Positions 1 through 8,215 of a DNA stretch of 64,000 bases are shown here, piece by piece. Position numbers and translations under genes: made by a program. Below the pieces are notes generated by a model. The model was not told where the DNA came from and did no database searches. It saw nothing but the letters and a program-made list of their open reading frames with translations. Positions within the stretch are counted from its first letter, which is position 1; every line of letters starts with the position of its first letter. The stretch is from Lysobacterales bacterium (GTDB lineage Bacteria; Pseudomonadota; Gammaproteobacteria; Xanthomonadales; Rhodanobacteraceae), in assembly GCA_016721015.1 (NCBI GenBank), contig JADKJL010000009.1, positions 62,001 to 126,000 of the forward strand. Reading direction: 5' to 3'.

Positions 1-71
1 CCCGCGGTGGCCAGGGCCGCCGGCCCGGTGGCCCTGGCCCGCGCGGAAACGGCAATCGTCGCGATTCCTGA
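1..71 (+). CDS. C-terminal tail of an RG-rich protein (partial)
   Basis: The third forward frame is open from the window edge to a TGA at 69-71 and encodes a tail rich in Arg, Gly and Pro (starts RGGQGRRPGG and ends in RRDS). Such low-complexity RG tails are common at the C-terminus of RhlE-type DEAD-box helicases and other RNA-binding proteins, but no catalytic domain is inside the window, so the identity is a guess. A strong hairpin at 97-126 follows the stop at the right distance for its terminator. The first forward frame is also open (to 84), which is why confidence is limited. Confidence 0.45.
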   Translation, partial: RGGQGRRPGGPGPRGNGNRRDS

Positions 72-96
72 CCAACGAACCTGATCGGCACCAAGC

Positions 97-126
97 AAAA
101 CGGCGAAACCTGGGTTTCGCCGTTTT
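97..126. terminator. Bidirectional rho-independent terminator
   Basis: A perfect 14-bp inverted repeat (97-110 and 113-126) begins with AAAA and ends with TTTT, so a hairpin with a U tract forms on both strands. It lies between the RG-rich tail gene on the plus strand and the convergent CsgG-like gene on the minus strand and can serve both. Confidence 0.8.
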
Positions 127-151
127 GTCGAACAAGCGCTGGATAAAGCGA

Positions 152-868
152 TCAGTCGAGCTTCACGCCTTTCTTGTTGCTGTCGCGACGCTTGTGTTCC
201 TTGGCCGCGTATTCGGCTTCGCAACCGTTCTTCTCGACCATCACGCAACTCAGATAATCCGTAACTTCGACCAGAACCGCACGAATGGCCTTGCCGGCGG
301 GCGTGTTCTTTTCCTGCGACAGCGATCCACCGAAGCCGCCACGAAAGACGCCGACGCTGACGCCACCACCCGAGGTACGGCCTTCCACCGTGCGCGAGAA
401 ATCGACTTCGCCGGTCGTCGCATTGACCACGCGAACGTCAACTGCGATATAGGCTTCGCTTTTCTTGCCACCCAGCGAGATGCCCTTGAAGCTCAGACCA
501 CCGCCAGTACTTGCGGTGTTCTCCTCGTACGAGGTCACCGTGCCCATGACCAGGTAGTCGGCGCCGGTCAATTTGCCGATGCTGGCACCGGTGCCGGAGC
601 GGACGCGACCCGAAGCAGCCAGATTTTGCTCTTCAAGCACATTTTCGAGTTTTGCACGCTCGACGACACGAAAGCTCCCGGTGCTCGACAGCTCATTCGA
701 CAACATGCCGGAAAGCTCCCAGCCCACTCCTCCGCGCCACCAACCTGCTCCGGATTCGTTCTTGAACTCCGCGACACCGACCGACGGCTTGCCACCGTCA
801 GCGAGCACAGCGCCAGCGAAGCCCATTCCCGCAAGGGCCAGCGTGGCCATGACGACAAACTTCTTCAT
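152..868 (-). CDS. CsgG/HfaB-family secreted protein
   Basis: A 238-aa protein starting with a clear Sec signal peptide (about residues 1-23, cleavage after VLA). The rest matches the CsgG/curli-assembly fold: an early VGVAEFKN strand, a helix with FRVVERAKLENVLEEQ, the TGADYLVMGTV strand and a closing VRVVNATTGEV hairpin. The start at 868 is preferred over the upstream in-frame codon at 973 because GGGAGAGG lies just before it and the signal peptide begins there. E. coli CsgG is a lipoprotein pore for curli subunits; this one lacks a lipobox cysteine and has no curli genes beside it, so a curli role is not supported. It more resembles the stand-alone CsgG-domain proteins of unknown function found in many proteobacteria. 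Four cysteine-poor domains aside, only two Cys are present, both near the C-terminus. Confidence 0.8.
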   Translation of the reverse strand: MKKFVVMATLALAGMGFAGAVLADGGKPSVGVAEFKNESGAGWWRGGVGWELSGMLSNELSSTGSFRVVERAKLENVLEEQNLAASGRVRSGTGASIGKLTGADYLVMGTVTSYEENTASTGGGLSFKGISLGGKKSEAYIAVDVRVVNATTGEVDFSRTVEGRTSGGGVSVGVFRGGFGGSLSQEKNTPAGKAIRAVLVEVTDYLSCVMVEKNGCEAEYAAKEHKRRDSNKKGVKLD

Positions 869-1204
869 CTTTCCTCTCCCGTTGACTTTGGAATCTCGAC
901 ATTCACCCGGCCAGCGATCCCGCTGATCCGGTTGATCCTTTGTGACCGTTCTCATGGTTGCCGTTCCGGTCAAGCGTTAACGCAAACCACGATCGGCGAA
1001 TATTCTAGCAGTCGTGAACGGCCAGATTGATGCATGACCGTACGCTCACCTGCCGATCACCTCACATGTGACCTGTGATCCGGCTCGCATTCCATGCCCA
1101 AACGGTCATGGATCGAGATGGTAACAAGGTCGCAACGAGGGGTTAACCGCGCCGACACACGGAATACGTAAGCTTGGGCACCGCTTCCCTCATGCCCCAT
1201 CGCC
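869..1204. other. Intergenic region with nested palindrome
   Basis: No convincing gene lies here. The stretch holds the promoter candidate for the minus-strand CsgG-like gene and, at 1062-1071, the 10-bp palindrome TCACATGTGA flanked by GATCAC (1055-1060) and GTGATC (1075-1080). The arrangement looks like an operator, but it does not have the TGTGA-N6-TCACA order of a CRP/Clp site and I cannot name the regulator. Confidence 0.4.
1002..1010 (-). promoter_or_regulatory. Extended -10 promoter candidate for the CsgG-like gene
   Basis: The minus strand reads TGCTAGAAT here, an extended -10 box (TGn followed by five of six TATAAT matches). No good -35 box lies 17 bases upstream, as expected for an extended -10 promoter. 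It would give a leader of roughly 130 bases before the ATG at 868. Confidence 0.35.
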
Positions 1205-1417
1205 ATGCACAGCCATCGCCAGACAGAAGCAAACATTCTCGGTTACCGACTCGATCGCATCGAGGCTGTCCTGCCCGACCGCGTTCGTTACGAAGTCGGC
1301 AGCCCCGAAAATGGCAGCATCATCGGCCGTTTTCCTGATCGGCAGGCAGCTGAGCGCTTCATCGTCATGCGCGAGCTCCGTCAAATCAGCATCCGGCCAC
1401 GAAATCCGGCGTACTGA
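1205..1417 (+). CDS. Small hypothetical protein
   Basis: A 70-aa ORF with GC-rich third positions and a sensible, mixed composition (YRLDRIEAVLPDRVRYEV near the middle, then a charged ARG-rich C-terminus). I do not recognise a family. It has no signal peptide, membrane segment or cysteine. It ends 74 bases before arsC and reads in the same direction, so it may be the first gene of that transcript. No strong ribosome binding site is visible before the ATG, and the opposite strand is also open (1190-1429), so it may not be real. Confidence 0.4.
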   Translation: MHSHRQTEANILGYRLDRIEAVLPDRVRYEVGSPENGSIIGRFPDRQAAERFIVMRELRQISIRPRNPAY

Positions 1418-1491
1418 TTCCGCCAGCATTGCCTTGCCAAACGGCCGGGATTGCGTTCACAGTCGGTTTCCGGTTCAAGGGAAACTGCGGC

Positions 1492-1842
1492 TTGAAAAAC
1501 GTCCTCATCCTGCACAACCCGAGCTGCACGAAATCCCGTGCGACCCTCGCGCTGTTGCGCGATCGCAACATCGAACCGCGCGTTGTCGACTACCTGAACG
1601 AACCGCCTTCCATTGAAGAATTGACAAGGATCGTCCGAATGCTCGGCACCGGTGCGCGCGGGCTGATGCGAACGCAAGAGCCGGAGTATCGCGAGCTCGG
1701 GCTCGACGACGAAAGCCTTGCGGAGAACGAACTGATTGCCGCAATGCATGCGCATCCGCGCCTTATCCAGCGACCTATTGTAGTGACCAGGGACAAGGCC
1801 GCCATCGGGCGACCGCCGGAAGCGGTTCTGGAAATCCTTTGA
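1492..1842 (+). CDS. arsC: ArsC/Spx-family arsenate reductase (glutaredoxin type)
   Basis: A 116-aa thioredoxin-fold protein, the normal length for the YfgD/ArsC branch. The catalytic cysteine is Cys12 in HNPSCTKSR, and the arginine loop IQRPIVV that stabilises the thiolate/arsenate intermediate is present near residue 93. The reaction would be reduction of arsenate to arsenite with glutathione and glutaredoxin, although many family members have no proven arsenate role. I choose a TTG start at 1492 because AAGGG lies 9 bases upstream and the protein then begins directly with the first beta strand; the upstream ATG at 1429 would add 21 residues with no family counterpart. The stop codon overlaps the start of the following LysR gene, and there are no ars transport genes nearby. 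Confidence 0.85.
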   Translation: MKNVLILHNPSCTKSRATLALLRDRNIEPRVVDYLNEPPSIEELTRIVRMLGTGARGLMRTQEPEYRELGLDDESLAENELIAAMHAHPRLIQRPIVVTRDKAAIGRPPEAVLEIL

Positions 1843-2765
1843 TGGACAAGTTTCAGGGCATGCAACTTTTTGCCAAGGTCGTCGAAACGGGCAGCTTCAC
1901 CGCGGCCGCCGAGGCGCTCGGAATTTCCCGCGCCCTGGCCAGCAAGCTGATCCAGATCCTCGAGGAAAACCTTGGTGTTCGCCTGCTCAACCGCACCACA
2001 CGTCGCGTCAGCCTGACCGATGCGGGTCGAAACTACTATCAGCGCATCAGCGAGATTCTTGCGCAACTGGCCGAAGCAGAAGCTGAAGCAGCCGAACTGC
2101 AGATCGAGCCGCGCGGCAAGATGAGAGTCAGCGCACCGATTTCATTCTCGGTGCGTCACCTCGCGCCCGCGTTGTCGGAATTCCAGCGACGCCATCCGCG
2201 CGTCGAACTTGAGCTCGAACTGAGCGATCGACTCGTCGACCTCGTCGATGAAGGTTTCGATCTCGCCATCCGTATCGGCAAGCTCGCCGATTCATCCCTT
2301 GTCGCACGTCGCATCGCGCCGGCCTCTCTGGTCATGGTCGCCTCGCCACGCTATCTCGATCGCGCTGGAGTGCCGAGTGAGCCCGCGAATCTTGCGAACC
2401 ACAATTTCATGATCTACACGTTGGCGACACGCCGTGACGAGATCGTGCTCGAGCGTGACGACGAAACGGTTTCCACCCGGATTCGAGGCAACCTGCGCGT
2501 CGACAACGGTGATTTCATTGCCGCTGCGGCCGTCGAGGGGCATGGCATCAGCGTGCTGCCGACCTTTATTGTCGGCGAGCATCTGCAACGCGGCGAACTG
2601 GTTCCCGTGCTCGAAGACTGGGTCATTCCATCAATCGCGATTCACGCCGTCTATGCGCAAACCCGTTCCTTGCCAGCGAAGACCCGCGTGCTGATTGATT
2701 TCCTGGTCGAGCGCTTTGGCCCGCAACCCTACTGGGAGTCTCCCTGGCCGGAGAAAAAATCCTGA
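1842..2765 (+). CDS. LysR-family transcriptional regulator
   Basis: A 307-aa LysR regulator. The N-terminal winged helix-turn-helix covers about residues 1-60 (GSFTAAAEALGISRALASKL, then RTTRRVSLTDAG), followed by a linker helix and a two-lobed effector domain (RVSAPISFSVRHLAP, GFDLAIRIG, GHGISVLPTFIV). The pattern resembles the DhcR/YhjC-like subgroup that often regulates neighbouring oxidoreductases. The ATG at 1842 shares one base with the arsC stop (TGATG), so the two genes are translationally coupled. The target is unknown; most LysR proteins control a divergent gene, but here none is present and the partner is the upstream arsC. Confidence 0.9.
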   Translation: MDKFQGMQLFAKVVETGSFTAAAEALGISRALASKLIQILEENLGVRLLNRTTRRVSLTDAGRNYYQRISEILAQLAEAEAEAAELQIEPRGKMRVSAPISFSVRHLAPALSEFQRRHPRVELELELSDRLVDLVDEGFDLAIRIGKLADSSLVARRIAPASLVMVASPRYLDRAGVPSEPANLANHNFMIYTLATRRDEIVLERDDETVSTRIRGNLRVDNGDFIAAAAVEGHGISVLPTFIVGEHLQRGELVPVLEDWVIPSIAIHAVYAQTRSLPAKTRVLIDFLVERFGPQPYWESPWPEKKS

Positions 2766-2869
2766 CAGCCTGTCGGGAGTTGCCGGTTGAGGCCAGAATT
2801 CGCCAGGGCGAGGTCAAATTCCTGACAATTTGCAGGCCCATCGTGGCTCAGGAGGCCAAGTGATTGCGG

Positions 2870-3682
2870 CTAGCCGGTAATCGTGAAGCTGTCGGCGTCC
2901 ATCCATGCCGGGAACCGTTCGCGATGCGCGGCCAGCGATGATGGATCGAGCATGGTCGTGACAATCTGCTCGTGGGCGCCAAGTTCGACCAGCGGCTGGC
3001 CGAGGAAATCCAGGATGGCGCTGTCGCCCGCATAGGCGATGTTGTTGCCATCCACTCCGACACGGTTGACGCCGATGCAGTAACTCAGATTCTCTATCGC
3101 GCGCGCGCGCAACAGGGTCGACCAGGCGTAACGCCGCGGCGCGGGCCAATTGGCGACATACACGATCAGGTCGTAATCAAAGCGCGCTGCGTCAAGCTCA
3201 TAACGATTGCGCGACCAGACCGGAAAGCGCAGGTCGTAACAGACCTGCGGGCAGACACGCCAACCCTTGAGTTCGACGATCAGACGTTCGCTGCCGCCTG
3301 CATAGCGCAGATGCTCGTCGGCCATGCGAAACAGATGGCGTTTGTCGTAGATCTCCTGGCTGCCATCCGGTTTTGCCCAGACCAGTCGATTGAGGCATTT
3401 TTCGCCTTCACGGATGATCAGGCTGCCGGTGACAACGGCACCGACGTCGACCGCGAGCGCACTGAGCCAACGTACCCCCTCACCATCCATGCCTTCGGCG
3501 TTGCCGAGCGTTTCGTTGGTAAAGCCGCTGAGAAAAGTCTCGGGTAGCACGATCAGGTCGGTCTGATCGCGCAAGCTGCGCACGAGTTCACCGTAGTAGG
3601 CACGATTCGCGGCCGCGTCATGCCAGCGCGTTTCGCCCTGGACCATCGACACGCGCAATGGCGATTTCTTCATCGAATCCAT
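2870..3682 (-). CDS. Omega-amidase (nitrilase superfamily, YafV/Nit2-like)
   Basis: A 270-aa carbon-nitrogen hydrolase with the nitrilase triad Glu48 (LPETFLSGF), Lys114 (YDKRHLF) and Cys148 (QVCYDLRFPVW). This triad context, with the GDSAILDFLG strand afterwards, is typical of omega-amidases that hydrolyse 2-oxoglutaramate or 2-oxosuccinamate to the dicarboxylate and ammonia. The gene follows the aminotransferase stop by one base (TGA-G-ATG), so they form one transcript: transamination of glutamine with a keto acid such as the methionine precursor, then irreversible removal of the resulting 2-oxoglutaramate. An alternative start is the ATG at 3673. Substrate assignment is inferred from family and neighbour. 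Confidence 0.88.
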   Translation of the reverse strand: MDSMKKSPLRVSMVQGETRWHDAAANRAYYGELVRSLRDQTDLIVLPETFLSGFTNETLGNAEGMDGEGVRWLSALAVDVGAVVTGSLIIREGEKCLNRLVWAKPDGSQEIYDKRHLFRMADEHLRYAGGSERLIVELKGWRVCPQVCYDLRFPVWSRNRYELDAARFDYDLIVYVANWPAPRRYAWSTLLRARAIENLSYCIGVNRVGVDGNNIAYAGDSAILDFLGQPLVELGAHEQIVTTMLDPSSLAAHRERFPAWMDADSFTITG

Positions 3683-3683
3683 C

Positions 3684-4832
3684 TCACAACATGCCCAATC
3701 GTTGCGCAGCGGCACGGAGAATCGCATCCGACTTGGCGAAGCAGAAGCGGATCAGGCGCATTTCAGGGGGCGCCGACTCGTAGAACGCGGATATCGGGAT
3801 AGCCGCGACCCCGGCATTCGCAACCAGCCATTCGCAAAAGCTGAAATCGTCCTTGTCGCTGAGGGCCGAATAGTCAACCAGCTGGAAATAGGCACCAGCG
3901 ACCGGCAGCAGGCGGAACTTCGTCGGCGCCAGCAATTCGCGAAAGAAATCACGCCGGGCCTGATAGAAGGCGGGCAACGCCAGATAGTGTTCCGGCATCG
4001 TTTCAAGAACCTCGGCGAGAGCAACCTGGGCCGGGGTAAATGTGCAGAACGTCAGGTACTGGTGAACCTTGCGGAACTCGGCGGAAAGGTTTCGCGGTGC
4101 CACGCAATAACCGACTTTCCAACCGGTACAGTGATAGGTTTTGCCGAACGAACTGACGACGAAGCTGCGCGCGGCCAATTCGGCATGGCGCAGCACGCTC
4201 TGGTGCAGCGCGCCGTCGAAGACGATGTGCTCGTAGACCTCGTCAGAGAGGACAACGATGTCGGTGTCGCGGGTGATCTCGGCCAGCGTATCGAGATCCT
4301 CCTCAGCGAATACGGCGCCCGAAGGATTGTGCGGCGTGTTGACGATGATCATGCGCGTACGCGGCGTAATTGCGTCGCGCACACGCTGCCAGTCGACCGA
4401 GAAATCCCGCCCGTCCAACGCAACATGCACGGCGATCCCGCCATTGAGTTCGATGGCCGGCTCGTAGCTGTCGTAGCAGGGATCGAGGACGATGACTTCA
4501 TCGCCCATTCGAACGACAGCGGCAATCGCTGCGAACAGCGCTTCGGTCGCACCCGAGGTCACCGTGACTTCGGTATCGGCATCGACGCTGCACCGATAGA
4601 GAATCTCGCATTTGCGCGCAATCTGCTGACGCAGCGCCGGCCAGCCAGTGGCCGGCGCGTACTGGTTCTTGCCCGAGTTCATCGCCTGCGTCAGCGCATC
4701 GCGCAAGGCCTGGGGACCATCGAAATCAGGGAAGCCCTGGCCCAGATTGACCGCATTGTGGCTCGCGGCCAATTGACTCATGACCGTGAAGATCGATGTC
4801 CCGACTTTTGGCAACTTGGTTTCAATCTTCAT
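3684..4832 (-). CDS. Methionine/glutamine-type aminotransferase (YbdL-like)
   Basis: A 382-aa fold-type I PLP aminotransferase. The N-terminus NLGQGFPDF, the TSGATEAL loop, NTPHNPSG, the LSDEVYEH strand and the PLP lysine Lys231 (SSFGKTYHCTGWKVGY) match class I/II enzymes of the YbdL/kynurenine aminotransferase III branch, which use aromatic or sulfur amino acids and glutamine. Coupled to the omega-amidase downstream, it likely completes keto-methionine recycling or another glutamine transaminase reaction. It starts after the htpG terminator hairpin, so it has its own promoter in the 50 bases between. Confidence 0.9.
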   Translation of the reverse strand: MKIETKLPKVGTSIFTVMSQLAASHNAVNLGQGFPDFDGPQALRDALTQAMNSGKNQYAPATGWPALRQQIARKCEILYRCSVDADTEVTVTSGATEALFAAIAAVVRMGDEVIVLDPCYDSYEPAIELNGGIAVHVALDGRDFSVDWQRVRDAITPRTRMIIVNTPHNPSGAVFAEEDLDTLAEITRDTDIVVLSDEVYEHIVFDGALHQSVLRHAELAARSFVVSSFGKTYHCTGWKVGYCVAPRNLSAEFRKVHQYLTFCTFTPAQVALAEVLETMPEHYLALPAFYQARRDFFRELLAPTKFRLLPVAGAYFQLVDYSALSDKDDFSFCEWLVANAGVAAIPISAFYESAPPEMRLIRFCFAKSDAILRAAAQRLGML

Positions 4833-4850
4833 CGCAACCCATTGACCTAC

Positions 4851-4882
4851 AAAGAGAAACGGCGCGTGATTGGCACGCGCCG
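4851..4882 (-). terminator. Rho-independent terminator after htpG
   Basis: A 9-bp stem (4860-4868 with 4874-4882, loop ATTGG) is followed on the minus strand by the U-rich tract TTTCTCTTT. It separates htpG from the aminotransferase gene. Confidence 0.65.
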
Positions 4883-4937
4883 CTGTACACGATAACCCAG
4901 ATTGAAGATCGCCGGCAGCCCCGTTGCCGCCGTGAGA

Positions 4938-6848
4938 TCAGGCAGGCTTTGCGCCCTTCCCCGCTTCGTCGACCGCGCCTGTTTCGAGGATCACACGGTT
5001 CAGACGTTGCACGAATGCCGCCGGATCATCGAGCTGCGCACCTTCGGCAACCTGGGCTTGTTCGAGCAGAAGCAAGGCCAGATCACTGGCGCGGCTGTTG
5101 TCGTTCTCGGCTTCGAGCCTCTTGAGCAACGCATGCGCCGGATTGATTTCAAGCACCGGTGCGGAATCCGGCATGTCGTGGCCGGATTGCTTGAGCACGC
5201 GACGCAAATGCAGAGCCATGTCGTACTCGTCGAGGACAAGGCAAGACGGTGACTCGGTCAGGCGGCGGCTGACCTTGACATCGCTGACCCGCCCTCCGAG
5301 CAGCTCCTTGAGCTTGGCGACCAGCCCGGAAGCCGCCTCCTCGGTGGCCTTGTGCGCCTCGGCGTCGGCCGAATCCAATTCAATCTCGCCCTTGCCGATA
5401 TGGCGCAGCTTCTTGCCGGCGTATTCGGTCAGATAGCCTGCCATCCACTCATCGATGCGATCGGACATCAGCAGGACCTCGACACCCTTGGCCCGCAGGG
5501 ACTCCAGTTGCGGGCTGCCTTTGGCCGCCGCATGGGAATCGGCGGTGATGTACCAGATCACATCCTGGCCGACCTGCATGCGACCGATATAGTCATCCAG
5601 CGCAACCGTTGGCGCGGCGCTTTCAGAATGCGTCGACGCAAAACGCAGCAGCTTGGCGATGCGTTCGCGATTGCTCGCGTCCTCGGCAATGCCCTCCTTG
5701 AGCACGCCACCAAAAGCACTCCAGAAGGTCGTGTATTTTTCGGCCTCGTCCTTGGCCAGCTTGTCGAGCAAGTCGAGCACACGCTTGGTGCAGGCGCCCT
5801 TGATGCGCTCGACCTGGCGGTTCTGCTGCAGGATCTCGCGACTGACGTTGAGCGGAAGATCATCGGAATCGACGACGCCCCGGACGAAACGCAGGTAAGC
5901 CGGCAACAGTTGCTCGCTGGCATCCATGATGAAGACGCGGCGGATATAGAGCTTCAGGCCCTTGCGCTCCTCGCGGCCATTCATGAAATCGAACGGCGCC
6001 TTGGCCGGCACGAACAGCAGCGAAGTGAAATTCTGGTTGCCTTCGACGCGGTTGTGCGTCCACGCCAGCGCATCATTGAAATCGTGGCTCAACGATTTGT
6101 AGAAGTTCTGGTAATCCTCATCCTTGAGTTCGTTCTTCGGCCGCATCCAGAGAGCGGACGCGGTGTTGACCACCTCCCACTCATCGCTCGGCTTGCCTTC
6201 GACTTCCTTCGGCATGCGGATCGGAAAGCCGATGTGCTCGGAATAGCGCGAGACCAGGCTGCGAATCTTCCAGGCTTCGAGGAACTCGCTCTCGTCTTCT
6301 TTCAGGTGCAGGGTGACCGTGGTGCCGCGGCGATCGGCTTGCAATGCCTCGAGGGTGTACTCGCCCTTGCCGTCGCTTTCCCAGCGCACACCTGCCGATG
6401 CCTCGCTGCCCGCACGCCGACTCACCACGGTGACCTTGTCGGCGACGACGAAGGCCGAATAGAAACCGACGCCAAACTGGCCGATCAGGCGGCTGTCGGC
6501 CTTGGATTCTGCAGCGAGCGATTCGAGATAGCGACGCGTGCCGGAACTGGCGATCGTACCGAGGTTGGCGACCAGTTCGTCGCGACTCATGCCGATGCCG
6601 TTGTCATGCACGCTCAGCGTGCGTGCTTCCCTGTCAATCGAAATGTCGATGCGCAATTCGGAATCGACTGACGCCCATTCGGGGTTCGCGATCAACTCGA
6701 AGCGGAGCTTGTCACAGGCATCCGAGGCGTTCGAGACGAGTTCGCGAAGGAAGATTTCCTTGTGCGAATAGAGCGAATGGGTGACCAGGTGCAGAACCTG
6801 GGCAACTTCCGCTTCAAACTTGCGGGTTTCAGTGGTGGTGGTGGACAT
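4938..6848 (-). CDS. htpG: Molecular chaperone HtpG (bacterial Hsp90)
   Basis: A 636-aa Hsp90 homodimeric chaperone acting in the cytoplasm. The N-terminal GHKL ATPase shows ELVSNASDACDKLRFE, DNGIGM and GQFGVGFYSAFVVADKV; the middle domain carries the catalytic arginine region NVSREILQQNR; the C-terminal dimerisation domain closes the protein with an ordinary length for gammaproteobacteria. The start at 6848 is chosen over the in-frame codon at 6899 because family members begin directly with the short leader before the FEAEVAQVL helix. It stands alone between two hairpin terminators. No sigma-32 promoter was confidently found. Confidence 0.97.
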   Translation of the reverse strand: MSTTTTETRKFEAEVAQVLHLVTHSLYSHKEIFLRELVSNASDACDKLRFELIANPEWASVDSELRIDISIDREARTLSVHDNGIGMSRDELVANLGTIASSGTRRYLESLAAESKADSRLIGQFGVGFYSAFVVADKVTVVSRRAGSEASAGVRWESDGKGEYTLEALQADRRGTTVTLHLKEDESEFLEAWKIRSLVSRYSEHIGFPIRMPKEVEGKPSDEWEVVNTASALWMRPKNELKDEDYQNFYKSLSHDFNDALAWTHNRVEGNQNFTSLLFVPAKAPFDFMNGREERKGLKLYIRRVFIMDASEQLLPAYLRFVRGVVDSDDLPLNVSREILQQNRQVERIKGACTKRVLDLLDKLAKDEAEKYTTFWSAFGGVLKEGIAEDASNRERIAKLLRFASTHSESAAPTVALDDYIGRMQVGQDVIWYITADSHAAAKGSPQLESLRAKGVEVLLMSDRIDEWMAGYLTEYAGKKLRHIGKGEIELDSADAEAHKATEEAASGLVAKLKELLGGRVSDVKVSRRLTESPSCLVLDEYDMALHLRRVLKQSGHDMPDSAPVLEINPAHALLKRLEAENDNSRASDLALLLLEQAQVAEGAQLDDPAAFVQRLNRVILETGAVDEAGKGAKPA

Positions 6849-6931
6849 CGGCAGGGGCCTCGGAGTCAGTCTGAGCTGCCTTGCTGATGGGGGCTGCAAC
6901 GGCTCATTTCAACCATTCCGTTGCGCCGTGC

Positions 6932-6965
6932 CAAAACAATACGGCCGCCTTGCGGCGGCCGTATT
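6932..6965 (-). terminator. Terminator of the rpsP-rimM-trmD-rplS operon
   Basis: A perfect 12-bp stem (6938-6949 and 6954-6965) with a TTGC loop, followed on the minus strand by GTTTTGG. It lies about 55 bases beyond the rplS stop. Confidence 0.75.
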
Positions 6966-7019
6966 GCGACGAGGAGCACAGACGCGACTCAATGCTCCAA
7001 GACGGATTTTTTGCAGGTC

Positions 7020-7385
7020 TTATTCCTGCGGTGCAATCGGCGTGCTGAGGTCTTCCTTGATGCGCGCCTTCTTGCCCTGCAGACCGCGCAGGTAATAAAG
7101 CTTGGCGCCACGCACCGAACCGCGGCGCTTGACCACGACCGATTCGATGATCTGGCTGTGCGACTGGAAGACGCGCTCGACGCCGGTGCCATGCGACATC
7201 TTGCGCACGGTAAAGGCGGAACTGAGGCCGGCATTCTTCTTGGCGATGACCACGCCTTCGTAGGCCTGCACGCGCTCGCGGTTGCCTTCCTTGACCTTGA
7301 CGTTGACCACGACGGTATCGCCGGGGCCGAACTTTGGCAGGGTGCGGGTGATCTGTTCTGCTTCGAATTGTTGGAGGAGGTTCAT
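7020..7385 (-). CDS. rplS: 50S ribosomal protein L19
   Basis: A 121-aa L19 protein with the family signatures FGPGDTVVVNVKVKEG, RVQAYEGVVIAKKN and KLYYLRGLQGKKARIKE. It sits at the 30S-50S interface of the ribosome. The start at 7385 is preferred over 7412 because the family begins MNLLQQFEAEQ. It is the last gene of the standard rpsP-rimM-trmD-rplS operon, 54 bases after trmD. Confidence 0.97.
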   Translation of the reverse strand: MNLLQQFEAEQITRTLPKFGPGDTVVVNVKVKEGNRERVQAYEGVVIAKKNAGLSSAFTVRKMSHGTGVERVFQSHSQIIESVVVKRRGSVRGAKLYYLRGLQGKKARIKEDLSTPIAPQE

Positions 7386-7439
7386 GGCATTCACCAGTAT
7401 CGTTGGATTCATCTTGCAGGTTCGGCTCCAGCCGCCCCG

Positions 7440-8189
7440 CTAGTCCTTGGCCGCCGAATGTTCCTGGCGGAATTCTTCAAGCAACATGCGATCCTCGTCA
7501 TCGAGTCGCACACGCGCCAGCAAATCGGGGCGACGCAGCCAGGTTCTTCCAAGAGCCTGCTTGCGACGCCAGCGCCGGATCATCTTGTGATCACCCGACA
7601 ACAACACTTCCGGTACATCGCCGAGGTCATCACTGACCGGACGGGTGTAGTGCGGACAATCGAGCAGACTTCCGCTGAAGGAATCCTGCTCGGCGGACTG
7701 CGCATCGTTCAACGCGCCATCCTGAAGTCTTCCAATCGCATCGATCACGATCGCCGCTGCCAATTCGCCGCCGGAAAGGACGTAGTCGCCAATGGAAAGC
7801 TCCTCGTCGACCAGATTTTCCAGAACGCGCTCGTCAACACCTTCGTAGCGCCCGCACAGCAGGATCAGCCGATCCTCATGCGCCAGCTCGACAACTTTTT
7901 CCTGCGTGAGCCGCGCTCCCTGCGGACTCAGATAAATCACCCTTGCCGGTTCCGCTGTCGCTGCGCGCACCTTCTCCAGTGCATCGCGCAATGGCGCAAT
8001 CGTCATCAGCATGCCGGGGCCACCGCCGAACGGACGGCTGTCGACAGTGCGATGGTTGTCGGTCGCAAAATCACGTGGGTTGCAGGTTTTCACCTCCAGC
8101 AATCCCCGCTCCTGCGCCCTGCCGACCACGCCAATCGTGGCACAGGAATCGATGAACTCGGGAAACAGCGTGATGACGTCGATGCGCAT
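7440..8189 (-). CDS. trmD: tRNA (guanine-N1)-methyltransferase TrmD
   Basis: A 249-aa SPOUT-class methyltransferase that forms m1G37 in tRNAs with a G36, preventing +1 frameshifts. The trefoil-knot SAM site is seen as IYLSPQGARLTQ, LLCGRYEGVDERV and DYVLSGGELAAAIVIDAIGRL; the C-terminal tRNA-binding domain has the usual RRKQALGRT helix. Length is normal. It lies between rimM (26 bases) and rplS. Confidence 0.97.
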   Translation of the reverse strand: MRIDVITLFPEFIDSCATIGVVGRAQERGLLEVKTCNPRDFATDNHRTVDSRPFGGGPGMLMTIAPLRDALEKVRAATAEPARVIYLSPQGARLTQEKVVELAHEDRLILLCGRYEGVDERVLENLVDEELSIGDYVLSGGELAAAIVIDAIGRLQDGALNDAQSAEQDSFSGSLLDCPHYTRPVSDDLGDVPEVLLSGDHKMIRRWRRKQALGRTWLRRPDLLARVRLDDEDRMLLEEFRQEHSAAKD

Positions 8190-8215
8190 CGCGCGTTTCC
8201 CAGCCTGCTCGATTC

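Noticed and set aside
125..1030. 301-aa ORF on the plus strand across the CsgG-like gene
   Set aside because: It is the antisense frame of a well-supported signal-peptide protein and has no family similarity; composition is typical of a GC-rich shadow.
3702..4895. 397-aa plus-strand ORF over the aminotransferase
   Set aside because: Antisense shadow of a gene with all PLP motifs; its own sequence is Arg/Gln-rich with no domain.
5352..6671. 439-aa plus-strand ORF over htpG
   Set aside because: Antisense to the Hsp90 ATPase domain; no recognisable motif and shadow-like composition.
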